A stretch of DNA of 44,140 bases from an uncultured Burkholderiales bacterium (GCA_903905475.1 CAIVGK010000267.1:1-44140); one strand, 5' to 3'; numbered from the stretch's first letter, positions 1 through 7,846 are shown. Numbers and translations: made by a program. The notes: generated from the sequence alone by a model not told the origin.

Positions 1-141
1 CAGACCCAGCAGCTCGCCGAGTCGGTGAGCCGTGCAGCGAAGGTGCCGATCACCAACGCTGCGGACGCTGACACGTTGACGCAGGCCATCCTCGTGGCCG
101 CCAACAACATCGCGGGCCTCGAGGTCGTCGTCGCAAACATC
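1..141. repeat. Terminal direct repeat, left copy (identical to 44000-44140)
   Basis: Exact identity read at both ends. Confidence 0.95.
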
Positions 142-855
142 AGCGACATCCAGACCGTGGCCGATGACTTGAACGAAGCCACCAGCGAAATCAACACGGT
201 GGCAGTCAGCATCGCCAACGTGAACATCGTGGGCGCTGACATCAGCAACGTGAACGCCGTCGCTGCAAACGCGACAAACATCGACACCGTCGCTGCAAAC
301 GAGACCAGCATCGACACGGTCGCTGGCATCGCTGCCAACGTCACGACCGTAGCGGGCGTCGCTGCCAACGTGACGACTGTGGCGGGCGTCGCTACTAACG
401 TGACGACCGTGGCTGGCATCTCCACTGCGGTGAGTGCCGTGGCGGCGAACACCACCGACGTGAGCACGGTGGCCGCCAACGTCACCGACGTGGGCACCGT
501 GGCCGACGACATCGCAGACATCAACGCCTGCGCTGACAACATGGCCGCCATTCTGGACGCACCAGCTCAAGCCTCTGCCGCTGCTGCGAGTGCTGCGGCT
601 GCTGCCGCATCGTTGGACAACTTCGACGACCGATACCTCGGCTCGAAGTCCACAGCACCAACGGTCGACAACGACGGCAACGCATTGGCCGCTGGCGCCT
701 TGTACTTCAACAATGGTCTGAGCGTGGCCGACGACAAGGGCATGTATGTCTACGATGGCGGCACATGGATCGTCGCCTCTGCCGCGTCACAGGCCATCAT
801 GGTGACCTACAAGTACACGGCCACCTCTGGTCAAACTGTCTTCACGGGGCGCTGA
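1..855 (+). CDS. Tail fibre protein, middle part (continuation of the 43643 CDS); repetitive xNVxxVA fibre repeats; frame ends at 855 through an apparent frameshift
   Basis: Open from base 1 in the frame of ORF 25..855; repeats such as AANVTTVAGVAANVTTVAGVATNVTTVAG. Confidence 0.8.
   Translation, partial: QTQQLAESVSRAAKVPITNAADADTLTQAILVAANNIAGLEVVVANISDIQTVADDLNEATSEINTVAVSIANVNIVGADISNVNAVAANATNIDTVAANETSIDTVAGIAANVTTVAGVAANVTTVAGVATNVTTVAGISTAVSAVAANTTDVSTVAANVTDVGTVADDIADINACADNMAAILDAPAQASAAAASAAAAAASLDNFDDRYLGSKSTAPTVDNDGNALAAGALYFNNGLSVADDKGMYVYDGGTWIVASAASQAIMVTYKYTATSGQTVFTGR
328..417 (+). repeat. Three tandem 30-bp repeats encoding (I/V)A(A/T)NVTTVAG
   Basis: Units at 328-357, 358-387 and 388-417, read directly. 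Confidence 0.85.
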
Positions 856-904
856 CGACAGCGCTCTGACACTGAGCTACACCGCTGGCTCGATCATCGT
901 TGCA

Positions 905-1282
905 GTGGGGGGTGTGGTTCAAAGCCCTGCAACCTACACCGCGACCAACGGCAACACTGTCACCTTTTCTGGCGGTGTCTCTGCTGGCGTGGTGGTGGAC
1001 ATCTACGCGTTCAGCACCTTCGACGTCGCCAACACTTACACCCAAGCGCAGGTAGATGCTTTCGCGGTAAAGCTAACTGGCGCCCAGACTGTTGCGGGGG
1101 TTAAGACATTCAGCTCCGCACCAGTGATGAGTGCTGGCGCAAAACTCAGCGCGAGCGGCTGGTCTGTCACTGAGACAAGCAACGTCTTGTATTTTGCCTT
1201 TGGCGGTACGAACAAAGCCAAACTAGACAGCTCTGGCAACTTGACCGTGGTCGGTAACATCACAGCCTACGGCACGGTGTAA
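905..1282 (+). CDS. Tail fibre protein, C-terminal part (separated from the upstream part by a +1 frame change)
   Basis: ORF track. Reading frame is open from 848 (GADDSALTLSYTAGSIIVAVGGVVQSPATYTATNGNTVTFSGG...), the expected continuation of ...YTATSGQTVFTG. Confidence 0.75.
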   Translation: MGGVVQSPATYTATNGNTVTFSGGVSAGVVVDIYAFSTFDVANTYTQAQVDAFAVKLTGAQTVAGVKTFSSAPVMSAGAKLSASGWSVTETSNVLYFAFGGTNKAKLDSSGNLTVVGNITAYGTV

Positions 1283-1284
1283 AC

Positions 1285-2298
1285 ATGACGCTGCCCGTTT
1301 CGCCTAACGCCATTTCGTTCTCTCAGGTCAACACTGAGCTGGGGCTGTCTTCGACCGCGCAGATCAGCTTGAACGACTCAGCGGTGCGCACGCTGTTTGG
1401 CAAAGCGAGCGGTGCAATCAGCATGAGCGACGGGCACGGCAAAGCGAACCAATTTGCGTTCACGATTTCTGCAAACCAAGTAAACGCGAACTTGCGCTCT
1501 CTGGCTGTTGCCGCTGGCTGGAATCAAACGAGTGCGGTAGTCGCTACAGTCAACTCAGGCGTGTGGATTTACTCTACATCGACCGGAACGCCTGCGCTAA
1601 CAATCAATGGCAGTTTCCCAAATGGCGTAACGCTCACCAACAACGGATATATCGCCGGTATGGGCGGGGCAGGCTCCACGTATAGGCTTTCGCCCAACGC
1701 AGGTGGCCCGGCAATATCGCTTGGCGTCAACTGTACGATCATTAACAACTCGTACATTGGCGGTGGTGGCGGTGGCGGTAACACTAGCGGCCCTGTTGGC
1801 TTCGGTACAGGTTCTGGGCCGTCCGGTGGCGGCGGCGCTGGCGGCGGCAAAGGGGGAGAATTTGCTGGAGGGGGCGGTATTGGCGGGGCTGGAGGAGGTA
1901 TTGGTGCAGCTGGAGCCGCCGGAGGCATGTACTACTGGCAAAACGGCAAGAATACATACGCTATCGGTGGCGGTGGCGGTGGCGGTCGCATCTTCCCCGG
2001 CAGTGGTGGAGCGGGCGGCACTTCGCCGGGAACTGGTTTTGGCGGCGGCGCGGGCGGCGGCGGCGGCACCTTGAACGGACAAGCTGCTGGCGGCGCTGGC
2101 GGCTCAGGAGGTGCAGTAGGCGCTGCCGGTGGCGGCGGTGATTCTTGGCCTGCGGGTGGCGGCGGAGGATGGGGCGCTGCGGGCGGAATGGGCGGCACAG
2201 GCGGGGGAGCCGCTGGCGCAGGCGGTAAAGCCATTGCGCTCAACGGCTATACAGCCACACGCTCTGGTTCTGGTTCAACATACGGCGCAGTTTCGTAA
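1285..2298 (+). CDS. Glycine-rich tail adhesin / receptor-binding tip protein
   Basis: N-term SFSQVNTELGLSSTAQISLNDSAVRTLFGKASGAISMSDGHGK is a common phage tail motif; then about 170 residues of poly-Gly blocks with variable spacers; ends ALNGYTATRSGSGSTYGAVS. Confidence 0.75.
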   Translation: MTLPVSPNAISFSQVNTELGLSSTAQISLNDSAVRTLFGKASGAISMSDGHGKANQFAFTISANQVNANLRSLAVAAGWNQTSAVVATVNSGVWIYSTSTGTPALTINGSFPNGVTLTNNGYIAGMGGAGSTYRLSPNAGGPAISLGVNCTIINNSYIGGGGGGGNTSGPVGFGTGSGPSGGGGAGGGKGGEFAGGGGIGGAGGGIGAAGAAGGMYYWQNGKNTYAIGGGGGGGRIFPGSGGAGGTSPGTGFGGGAGGGGGTLNGQAAGGAGGSGGAVGAAGGGGDSWPAGGGGGWGAAGGMGGTGGGAAGAGGKAIALNGYTATRSGSGSTYGAVS

Positions 2299-2307
2299 GG
2301 AGAAAAG

Positions 2308-2595
2308 ATGTCTAAAAAATATGCGTTCATTCATCCCACTACTCGTGAATATGAGTTCGAGCAAGACCGTGAGGTCTTGATCCAAAGGATCGCGGCTCAT
2401 GCCGCAGAAACATACAAGGATCACTACTGCAACGGTGCGCTAGTCACCATCGTCGAAACCAATGAAGACGGCTCCGAGACATGGCGTAATGCGGCGGGGG
2501 TTGAGGTGTTGTCCCCCGCGCAAATTGAGGTTGAGATGCGTCGGTTGTTCTCTCTGAATACAACCGACATCCCTGTTACTGTGGTCGGAGAATAA
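2308..2595 (+). CDS. Hypothetical protein in tail region
   Basis: ORF track; upstream AAGGAGAAAAG ribosome-binding site; collinear with late genes. Confidence 0.7.
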   Translation: MSKKYAFIHPTTREYEFEQDREVLIQRIAAHAAETYKDHYCNGALVTIVETNEDGSETWRNAAGVEVLSPAQIEVEMRRLFSLNTTDIPVTVVGE

Positions 2596-2596
2596 G

Positions 2597-2986
2597 ATGA
2601 GTGCATTGCCAGAAGGTCCAGAGGTCGCCATCGGTTGCGTTTCCAACATGTGGTCAAAGATGATGCACTTCAAAAAAGCAGGGCATACAGAGTACGGTCA
2701 CACGCATACGTTCGACCACATGACGTTGCTTGCACGGGGTTCTCTGCGCGTAACTGTAGAAGGCGTGCCGACAGATTTTTCTGCGCCGCACATGATTTTC
2801 ATCAAGGCTGGGAAGATGCACGAGCTTGTGGCGCTCGAAGACGACTCGCTGGCCTACTGCATCCACGCGCTCCGCGACGCTGAGGGCGACATCCTTGACC
2901 CGACGATGATTCCGAAAGGCATCAACAAAGATAACGTGTTCAGTATTGCTGCGCCGTTAATTTCGAGTACGCCAGATGCTTTGTAA
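2597..2986 (+). CDS. Cupin-fold protein
   Basis: EYGHTHTFDHMTLLARGSLRVTVEG ... HMIFIKAGKMHELVAL matches the two-motif cupin pattern. Confidence 0.65.
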   Translation: MSALPEGPEVAIGCVSNMWSKMMHFKKAGHTEYGHTHTFDHMTLLARGSLRVTVEGVPTDFSAPHMIFIKAGKMHELVALEDDSLAYCIHALRDAEGDILDPTMIPKGINKDNVFSIAAPLISSTPDAL

Positions 2987-3068
2987 TTCGTCAATGATCC
3001 CCGCAGGCGTTGGTGACCCGCTGGCCTCTGGCTTAGTTAAACCCCTATAAGAAAGGCAGGGCCGATGT

Positions 3069-3455
3069 TTGGCACTCACTAAAGTACCCCTCTCCATGGC
3101 CGACACACAGAACGGCATTGGCTACCAAGCAGGCGACGGCGGCGCCGTCACACAGGCCACCAACAAAGGCACTGCGGTCACGCTGAACAAGGCAGCAGGG
3201 CGCATCACGATGAACGCCGCTGCGCTGGCCGCGAACACCACGGTGCAGTTCATCTTCAACAACTCGTTCGTCACGGCGGGTGACTTGATTCTTGTGACGA
3301 TCTATCGCTCTGGGATCGCCTCCTCGGCGAACTATCTTGTGTGGGCTGACGTTGGTGCTGGCTCCGCGTTAATTAACCTGCGCAACATCTCTGGGGGCTC
3401 GCTCTCTGAGGCTGTCATCATCAACTACGCAGTCATTAAAGGCGCAGTGGCGTAA
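3069..3455 (+). CDS. Phage appendage/tail-associated hypothetical protein (TTG start)
   Basis: MALTKVPLSMAD...GGAVTQATNKGTAVTLNKAAGRITMNAAALAANTTVQFIFNNS resembles tail-associated modules in many phages. Confidence 0.65.
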   Translation: MALTKVPLSMADTQNGIGYQAGDGGAVTQATNKGTAVTLNKAAGRITMNAAALAANTTVQFIFNNSFVTAGDLILVTIYRSGIASSANYLVWADVGAGSALINLRNISGGSLSEAVIINYAVIKGAVA

Positions 3456-3466
3456 GAAAGTAGCAT

Positions 3467-3706
3467 GTGGATAACCAACAACTATTTAACCTAGTCGTAG
3501 CGATCGCAGGCTTCTTGGCCGTGTTCATCTTCTACCAAGTCATGCAACGTCTGCAAAAGTCGGAAGACAAAATCGCAGAGCTCGAGCGCAACCTGCCGCA
3601 CGATTATGTGCAAAAGGACGACTACCGCAACGACGTGCGCGAGCTGAAGGAGATGCTGCGCCAGCTCTTCGACAAGCTCGACAACAAGGCCGACAAGGCA
3701 GCGTGA
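3467..3706 (+). CDS. Small membrane-anchored coiled-coil protein in lysis/tail region
   Basis: N-terminal TM helix then charged helix ending FDKLDNKADKAA; GTG start. Confidence 0.6.
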   Translation: MDNQQLFNLVVAIAGFLAVFIFYQVMQRLQKSEDKIAELERNLPHDYVQKDDYRNDVRELKEMLRQLFDKLDNKADKAA

Positions 3707-3707
3707 T

Positions 3708-4442
3708 GTGGGGCCAGAGATCATGCTCGCCTTGCAAGCAATGCGTGCCGCATACAGCGGTATTCAGTATTGCTGCGAGGCTTTGCGTGAAGGCACGGTC
3801 GAGATTCAACGGGTTAAGAAAACTGTCGAAGGCGGCGTCGCTGACGCTAAGAAGATTTACGCAGAGGTCACGGGTATCTGGGGCTGGCTCAAAAGTTTGT
3901 TGGGACCTAAACCCAGTGCACCTAAGCCAGCACCAACCAGTGCCTCGGCCGCAGCTCCCGAGCCTGTGGCAAAAAAGAAAGCCGATGAGTACGTCGACCA
4001 CATCCCAACCCAAGATGAAGTTGTCCAGCAATTCATCGGCCATGTTGGCGACTGGTTCGACAAGTACGCTTTTCTAAAGTCGTACACCGAGAAGCGCTAC
4101 GCAGAAGTTTTTGGAAAGGACGTCATCGATCAAAAGGAAGTGCTAGAGCTCACGCAGCTGCAGGTCGAAGTCGACGCTGCATACCCCGCGTTGATGAGCC
4201 TGATGACCAGCAACGCGCCGTGGCAGCTCGGCCCCATCTGGTCCCAGTTCAAAGACATGCAGGACAAGGTGAAGGCGGGGCAGGCGGCGCGGCAGTTAAA
4301 GGCTAAGCGCGAGAAGGCACGCAACGATGCCCTCGCGTTTCGCCAGCGCAACGACCGCATCGACCGCAACGTCACGGTGTTCTTGCTGGCGCTCATGGTG
4401 GCTTACTTTTGGTTGTTGATCGGGATCGTGGCAAATGTCTAA
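3708..4442 (+). CDS. Hypothetical protein with C-terminal TM helix
   Basis: ORF track; C-term VTVFLLALMVAYFWLLIGIVANV; GTG start, or ATG at 3723. Confidence 0.6.
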   Translation: MGPEIMLALQAMRAAYSGIQYCCEALREGTVEIQRVKKTVEGGVADAKKIYAEVTGIWGWLKSLLGPKPSAPKPAPTSASAAAPEPVAKKKADEYVDHIPTQDEVVQQFIGHVGDWFDKYAFLKSYTEKRYAEVFGKDVIDQKEVLELTQLQVEVDAAYPALMSLMTSNAPWQLGPIWSQFKDMQDKVKAGQAARQLKAKREKARNDALAFRQRNDRIDRNVTVFLLALMVAYFWLLIGIVANV

Positions 4443-4659
4443 ACCAGAAAATCTTGGTGTGATTGTTTTCCTTGGCTTGCTGGTCATGTGCCTGTGCACG
4501 GTCGTGTTTTGGATGCTGCTCAAGTTCGCCAAACAAGAGGGGCAGAACGAGCACAACCGACGGGAGGCCAACAAGGCCGCAGTGGTTTTGCGCGAAGAGC
4601 GGGAGAAGTTCGAGCGTTTATTGAAGACGGTGCAAGACACCGAGAAAGGCAAAGAGTGA
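4435..4659 (+). CDS. Small membrane protein (possible spanin/lysis component)
   Basis: One TM helix plus charged coil; overlaps neighbouring CDSs. Confidence 0.55.
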   Translation: MSKPENLGVIVFLGLLVMCLCTVVFWMLLKFAKQEGQNEHNRREANKAAVVLREEREKFERLLKTVQDTEKGKE

Positions 4660-4961
4660 ACAGCTTTAAAGAAATTATTTTGGCGTGGATCAACCGACCA
4701 CGTCGCACCGAGGAAGAGATCGAAATCGATACGTGGTCCTTCGTCGTGAAGTCCATCACCGCCATGGTGTTGGTCATCGCCTTCGGCGTGCTCTGGCTCA
4801 TCGGCTTTGAGAAGCAGGACGAGGTGCTCGCACCGATCGACGCGGTATTCCTCGAGATCCTCAAAGCCATCGCCTTCATGGGCGTGGGCGCCATGGGTGC
4901 CATCTCTGGCCGCAAGGGCGGCGGCAACAAACCGAAAGCCGAAGATGGACAAGCTACTTGA
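4656..4961 (+). CDS. Small membrane protein, holin-like
   Basis: GTG start in GTGA overlap at 4656; two hydrophobic segments; same frame as ORF 4488..4961. Confidence 0.5.
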   Translation: MNSFKEIILAWINRPRRTEEEIEIDTWSFVVKSITAMVLVIAFGVLWLIGFEKQDEVLAPIDAVFLEILKAIAFMGVGAMGAISGRKGGGNKPKAEDGQAT

Positions 4962-5445
4962 AATCCTTAAGAGCGCGGCACCTGCTCTTGCTACTGCTGT
5001 GGCTGGCCCTCTGGGTGGTGCAGCAGTCAACGCGATCGCCTCTAAGCTCGGGGTCGAGTCATCGGTCGCGGCGGTAACCGCAGCGCTCGAGGGCAACCCT
5101 GAGCTCGCACTCAAACTCAAAGAGATCGACCTCAAAGAGTTCGAGCTGCACAACGCCAACACCGACAGCGCACGCAAGATGAACGCCGAGATTCAAAGCT
5201 CGGCCAGCGCCTCGTGGCTGGCGAAGAACACGGCCTACACCTTGGACATCGTCATCGTGTCGGCCACGATCTTCTTGGCTTGGTTCGCCTTCATGAAGGG
5301 CGTGCCTGAGCAAAACAAGGAGCTCGTCTACATGGCGCTGGGCTCGCTCATCACCATGAGCGGCACGGTGCTCAACTTCCACCGTGGCTCGAGCCAAGGC
5401 AGCAAAGACAAAAACTCTGAACTAGAAAAACTGAAAGGCAAGTAA
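4945..5445 (+). CDS. Holin (resembles the 3-TM GTA-type holin family)
   Basis: MDKLLEILKSAAPALATAVAGPLGGAAVNAIASKLGV... with two TM helices; directly upstream of endolysin; ATG at 4945 in frame of ORF 4807..5445. Confidence 0.7.
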   Translation: MDKLLEILKSAAPALATAVAGPLGGAAVNAIASKLGVESSVAAVTAALEGNPELALKLKEIDLKEFELHNANTDSARKMNAEIQSSASASWLAKNTAYTLDIVIVSATIFLAWFAFMKGVPEQNKELVYMALGSLITMSGTVLNFHRGSSQGSKDKNSELEKLKGK

Positions 5446-5915
5446 TGGCAAACCTCACCCCACACTTCACCTACGAGGAGCTGACCCACACGGATCACCG
5501 CACGCTCGACAACACCCCGACCGAGCACGAGCGCTGCATCGTCGACGGCAAAGAGACCACCGTCAACGCGGTGGCGAACCTGCCGCGCTTGGCGGACTTC
5601 CTCGAGCAACTCAAGGTCGTGCTGGGCAACAAGCCCATCATGGTCAACAGCGCCTTCCGCTCCGAGGCGGTGAACAACTCGGTGGGTTCGAGCAACAAGA
5701 GCGATCACCGTCGCGGCTGCGCGGCGGACATCCGCGTGCCGGGCATGACGCCCGACCAAGTCACCCGCGCCATCATCGCGAGCAACCTGCCGTATCAGCA
5801 GGTCATCCGCGAGTTCGACCGCTGGACCCACGTGGCGATCACCACCAACGAGGGCGACGTGCCCAAGAAGTCCAAGCTCATCATCGACGGCCAAGGGACA
5901 CGCGCTTTTGCGTGA
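5445..5915 (+). CDS. Endolysin, peptidase M15 family
   Basis: Zn-ligand motifs SAFRSEAVNNSVGSSNKSDHRRGCAADIRV and WTHVAI. Confidence 0.85.
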   Translation: MANLTPHFTYEELTHTDHRTLDNTPTEHERCIVDGKETTVNAVANLPRLADFLEQLKVVLGNKPIMVNSAFRSEAVNNSVGSSNKSDHRRGCAADIRVPGMTPDQVTRAIIASNLPYQQVIREFDRWTHVAITTNEGDVPKKSKLIIDGQGTRAFA

Positions 5916-6390
5916 CCTGCGGCTCGGGCGGATGCAGGCCCGGGCGGGGCGCTACGGCAGGCTCAGGCTGGGGCTGTAGCGCTCTTGGATCGGTTGCCCA
6001 TACCGCCATATCATTTGCCGCAGGATCGAGGCTCTTGGCCTGTTTGGCGAGCTCCTGCACCATGTCCTGCAGCCGGGTCACCTCGGCCTGCAGGTTCTTG
6101 ATGCGCTGGCGGTCCCAGTAGCTGGCACGAATGTCACCAACGGTGAACTCCCACACGAAATCCGGCGGGATCAGCTTGCCCTTGCAAAAGCTCCAGCCCT
6201 CCCACTCCTTGCCCGCACCGGGCAGCCTGCGCCCGGCGAGCGCACGCAGCACATCCATGGTGGCTTGACTGGGTTTGGTGGCACCAGAGCGCCAGCGCAG
6301 TAGCGTGGTGCGGTGCACGTTGAGCGCGCGCTCGACGTAGCCGGGTCCGCCGATCAGGTCGATCAGCTCCTCGAGCTCGTGATTTAGCAT
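5881..6390 (-). CDS. DUF3653-like putative DNA-binding regulator with coiled coil
   Basis: HTH-like ...VERALNVHRTTLLRWRSGATKPSQATMDVLRALAGRRLPGAGKEWEGWSFCKGKLIPPDF...; convergent with endolysin, 3' ends overlapping. Confidence 0.65.
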   Translation of the reverse strand: MLNHELEELIDLIGGPGYVERALNVHRTTLLRWRSGATKPSQATMDVLRALAGRRLPGAGKEWEGWSFCKGKLIPPDFVWEFTVGDIRASYWDRQRIKNLQAEVTRLQDMVQELAKQAKSLDPAANDMAVWATDPRALQPQPEPAVAPRPGLHPPEPQVTQKRVSLGRR

Positions 6391-6404
6391 TTGCCAAGTA
6401 TGCC

Positions 6405-6420
6405 TTTAGCAGGTGGTAAA
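6405..6420 (-). promoter_or_regulatory. Operator-like dyad upstream of the DUF3653-like gene
   Basis: TTTAGCAGGTGGTAAA; one mismatch to TNTAGCA-NN-TGCTANA. Confidence 0.5.
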
Positions 6421-6452
6421 GGCAACTCACGGGGGCATGCCGCATAATAGTG

Positions 6453-6490
6453 AAAAAATCTAGTGCCTGTTCGTAAAAGAATCAGGCACT
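6453..6490 (-). terminator. Rho-independent terminator for the minus-strand operon ending with the HD hydrolase
   Basis: 8-bp stem AGTGCCTG/CAGGCACT (6462-6469 / 6483-6490) followed on the minus strand by TAGATTTTTT. Confidence 0.7.
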
Positions 6491-6554
6491 TAGGCTGTGC
6501 ATCTTGCACAGGCCCTGCCCCAGCGGGAGTCGCTGGGAGCAGTATGCACAAGGC

Positions 6555-7010
6555 TCAGGGCTTTGACAAATTGGCGCCGAGGATGGCGGCGCGGGCGAGC
6601 TGGTACTTAATCTCGAGGCGGGCGGCCAGACCGGGGTTGGTCTTGGCTACCAGAGCAAGCCGCTCTAGGTCGGCGTTGTCCTCGATGTCGGCGAGCTTGA
6701 CCCTCCACGCGGGGCTGTTGGCGACCCGCTCGATGTAGTCGCTGTAGAGATTCCACGCCTTGCAGTTCAGCAGCTCGAGCATCTCCATGAGCTCGGGCTC
6801 CGCACCCATCTCCACCAGCTTGTTGTACATCGCCTTGCCAGAGTCCTCGAGGGCATCGTGCAGCAGCGCGGCCTTCATCTCCAGCTCGGTGGCGTCGGCG
6901 GGTAGCCGCAGCATGGTGCGGAACAAGTGGCCGATGTAGGGGCGGCCCGCCTTGTCCACTTGGCCTGCGTGGATGATGCAAGCTACATCGATCGCTTGGT
7001 AGAGATTCAT
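6555..7010 (-). CDS. HD-domain hydrolase of RelA/SpoT type (small alarmone hydrolase-like)
   Basis: HAGQVDKAGRPYIGHLFRTMLRL...KAALLHDALED...VKLADIEDNADLERL carries the H, HD, ED and distal D motifs of RelA/SpoT HD domains. Confidence 0.75.
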   Translation of the reverse strand: MNLYQAIDVACIIHAGQVDKAGRPYIGHLFRTMLRLPADATELEMKAALLHDALEDSGKAMYNKLVEMGAEPELMEMLELLNCKAWNLYSDYIERVANSPAWRVKLADIEDNADLERLALVAKTNPGLAARLEIKYQLARAAILGANLSKP

Positions 7011-7011
7011 A

Positions 7012-7158
7012 CTAACCTTTCAATTTTCTTACTAACGCATAGATGGGGTCGGGCACTGCGGCGTGGGCGAGGTAGCGGGGCAGGCCATCGAAGCCGATGT
7101 ACTCGGCCATCCAGATGGTGGCGTTCTGAGTGTTGCGCAGCATGCTGATGCGGTACAT
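7012..7158 (-). CDS. Small hypothetical protein
   Basis: ATG at 7158 directly after the upstream stop; MYRISMLRNTQNATIWMAEYIGFDGLPRYLAHAAVPDPIYALVRKLKG. Confidence 0.5.
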   Translation of the reverse strand: MYRISMLRNTQNATIWMAEYIGFDGLPRYLAHAAVPDPIYALVRKLKG

Positions 7159-7159
7159 C

Positions 7160-7558
7160 TTAGGCCGCCACTTTCTGGTAGACACCCTCGCCGTTGCTGA
7201 AGCTGCCGAGCTTGGCGTAGACGCCACCGAAGACCCCTGCCACGACCTTCTGGAACTTGGCGTTGATCCGGTTAGCGAAGCCCTTGCCGAGCTCGTAATA
7301 CTCATCGTCGTTGGGCACGACGCTGACCGAGACCAGTCCGCAGTATTCAGCAACCACGAACTGGACCAGTCTGTTGCTGGCAACCACGGCGCCCTCCCGG
7401 CCAACATAGCCGCTGTCTTCGCTCACGCTTGGAAAGGCGGCCTCGAGGCTGGCGACCAAGTCCTCCATCAGCATGTCGTACTCGAAAGAATCTTCGCACT
7501 CGACGCTGGCGTAGGCTACAACCTCGGCACCACTTGGAACATAAACGCTTCTGCCCAT
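7160..7558 (-). CDS. Hypothetical protein
   Basis: ORF 7160..7594 with start moved to ATG at 7558, preceded by CAGGAGATCGAA. Confidence 0.65.
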   Translation of the reverse strand: MGRSVYVPSGAEVVAYASVECEDSFEYDMLMEDLVASLEAAFPSVSEDSGYVGREGAVVASNRLVQFVVAEYCGLVSVSVVPNDDEYYELGKGFANRINAKFQKVVAGVFGGVYAKLGSFSNGEGVYQKVAA

Positions 7559-7562
7559 TTCG

Positions 7563-7629
7563 ATCTCCTGTCTGTCGTGGTCAATATCAACCACGACTTG
7601 ACTTTAGCACATGCTAAAACCCAAGTCAA
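7563..7629 (-). promoter_or_regulatory. Regulated promoter, copy A (-35, operator, extended -10, 5' hairpin)
   Basis: Minus: TTGACT-17-TAAAGT, dyad TTTAGCATGTGCTAAA (7603-7618), then TCGTGGTTGATATTGACCACGA hairpin and RBS. Confidence 0.75.
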
Positions 7630-7644
7630 CCGTAGGGGTATATT

Positions 7645-7660
7645 GTTGCAAAAATACAAC
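7645..7660 (-). promoter_or_regulatory. Second-class dyad GTTG-N8-CAAC
   Basis: GTTGCAAAAATACAAC, upstream of promoter copy A. Confidence 0.4.
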
Positions 7661-7663
7661 GGT

Positions 7664-7846
7664 TTACGGCAATTTATATTTGTCGCGGCAGGGGGCGCAC
7701 ACGCCGCCGATGAGGCGGCCCGACCACTCCCCGCACAGCTCGCACTCGCCCGGCACGCCGGGCTGGATGTCACGCGAGGCCACGCGGATGGCCTCGGCTG
7801 TCTGGCTCTCCACCTCTTGGGCGGCGCGGTCTGCTTCATCAGCCAT
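7664..7846 (-). CDS. TraR/DksA-like zinc-finger RNAP-binding protein
   Basis: MADEADRAAQEVESQTAEAIRVASRDIQPGVPGECELCGEWSGRLIGGVCAPCRDKYKLP; DEAD-like N-terminus and C-x2-C...C-x2-C as in small phage TraR proteins. Confidence 0.75.
   Translation of the reverse strand: MADEADRAAQEVESQTAEAIRVASRDIQPGVPGECELCGEWSGRLIGGVCAPCRDKYKLP

Noticed and set aside
328-417. Tandem 30-bp repeats as a regulatory or recombination element
   Set aside because: In-frame and encode fibre heptad-like repeats; expected for tail fibres.
1569-2243. Pro-rich minus-strand ORFs (1569..1928, 1932..2243) and alternative-frame ORFs in the Gly-rich gene
   Set aside because: Direct reverse complements of Gly codon runs (GGC/GGT to GCC/ACC); no start signals.
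1-2298. Diversity-generating retroelement, as in BPP-1-like phages
   Set aside because: No reverse-transcriptase ORF and no template/variable repeat pair recognised, despite BPP-1-like structural genes.
4488-4655. N-terminal extension of the 157-aa ORF 4488..4961
   Set aside because: Overlaps 4435..4659 in another frame; GTG at 4656 in GTGA overlap is the better start.
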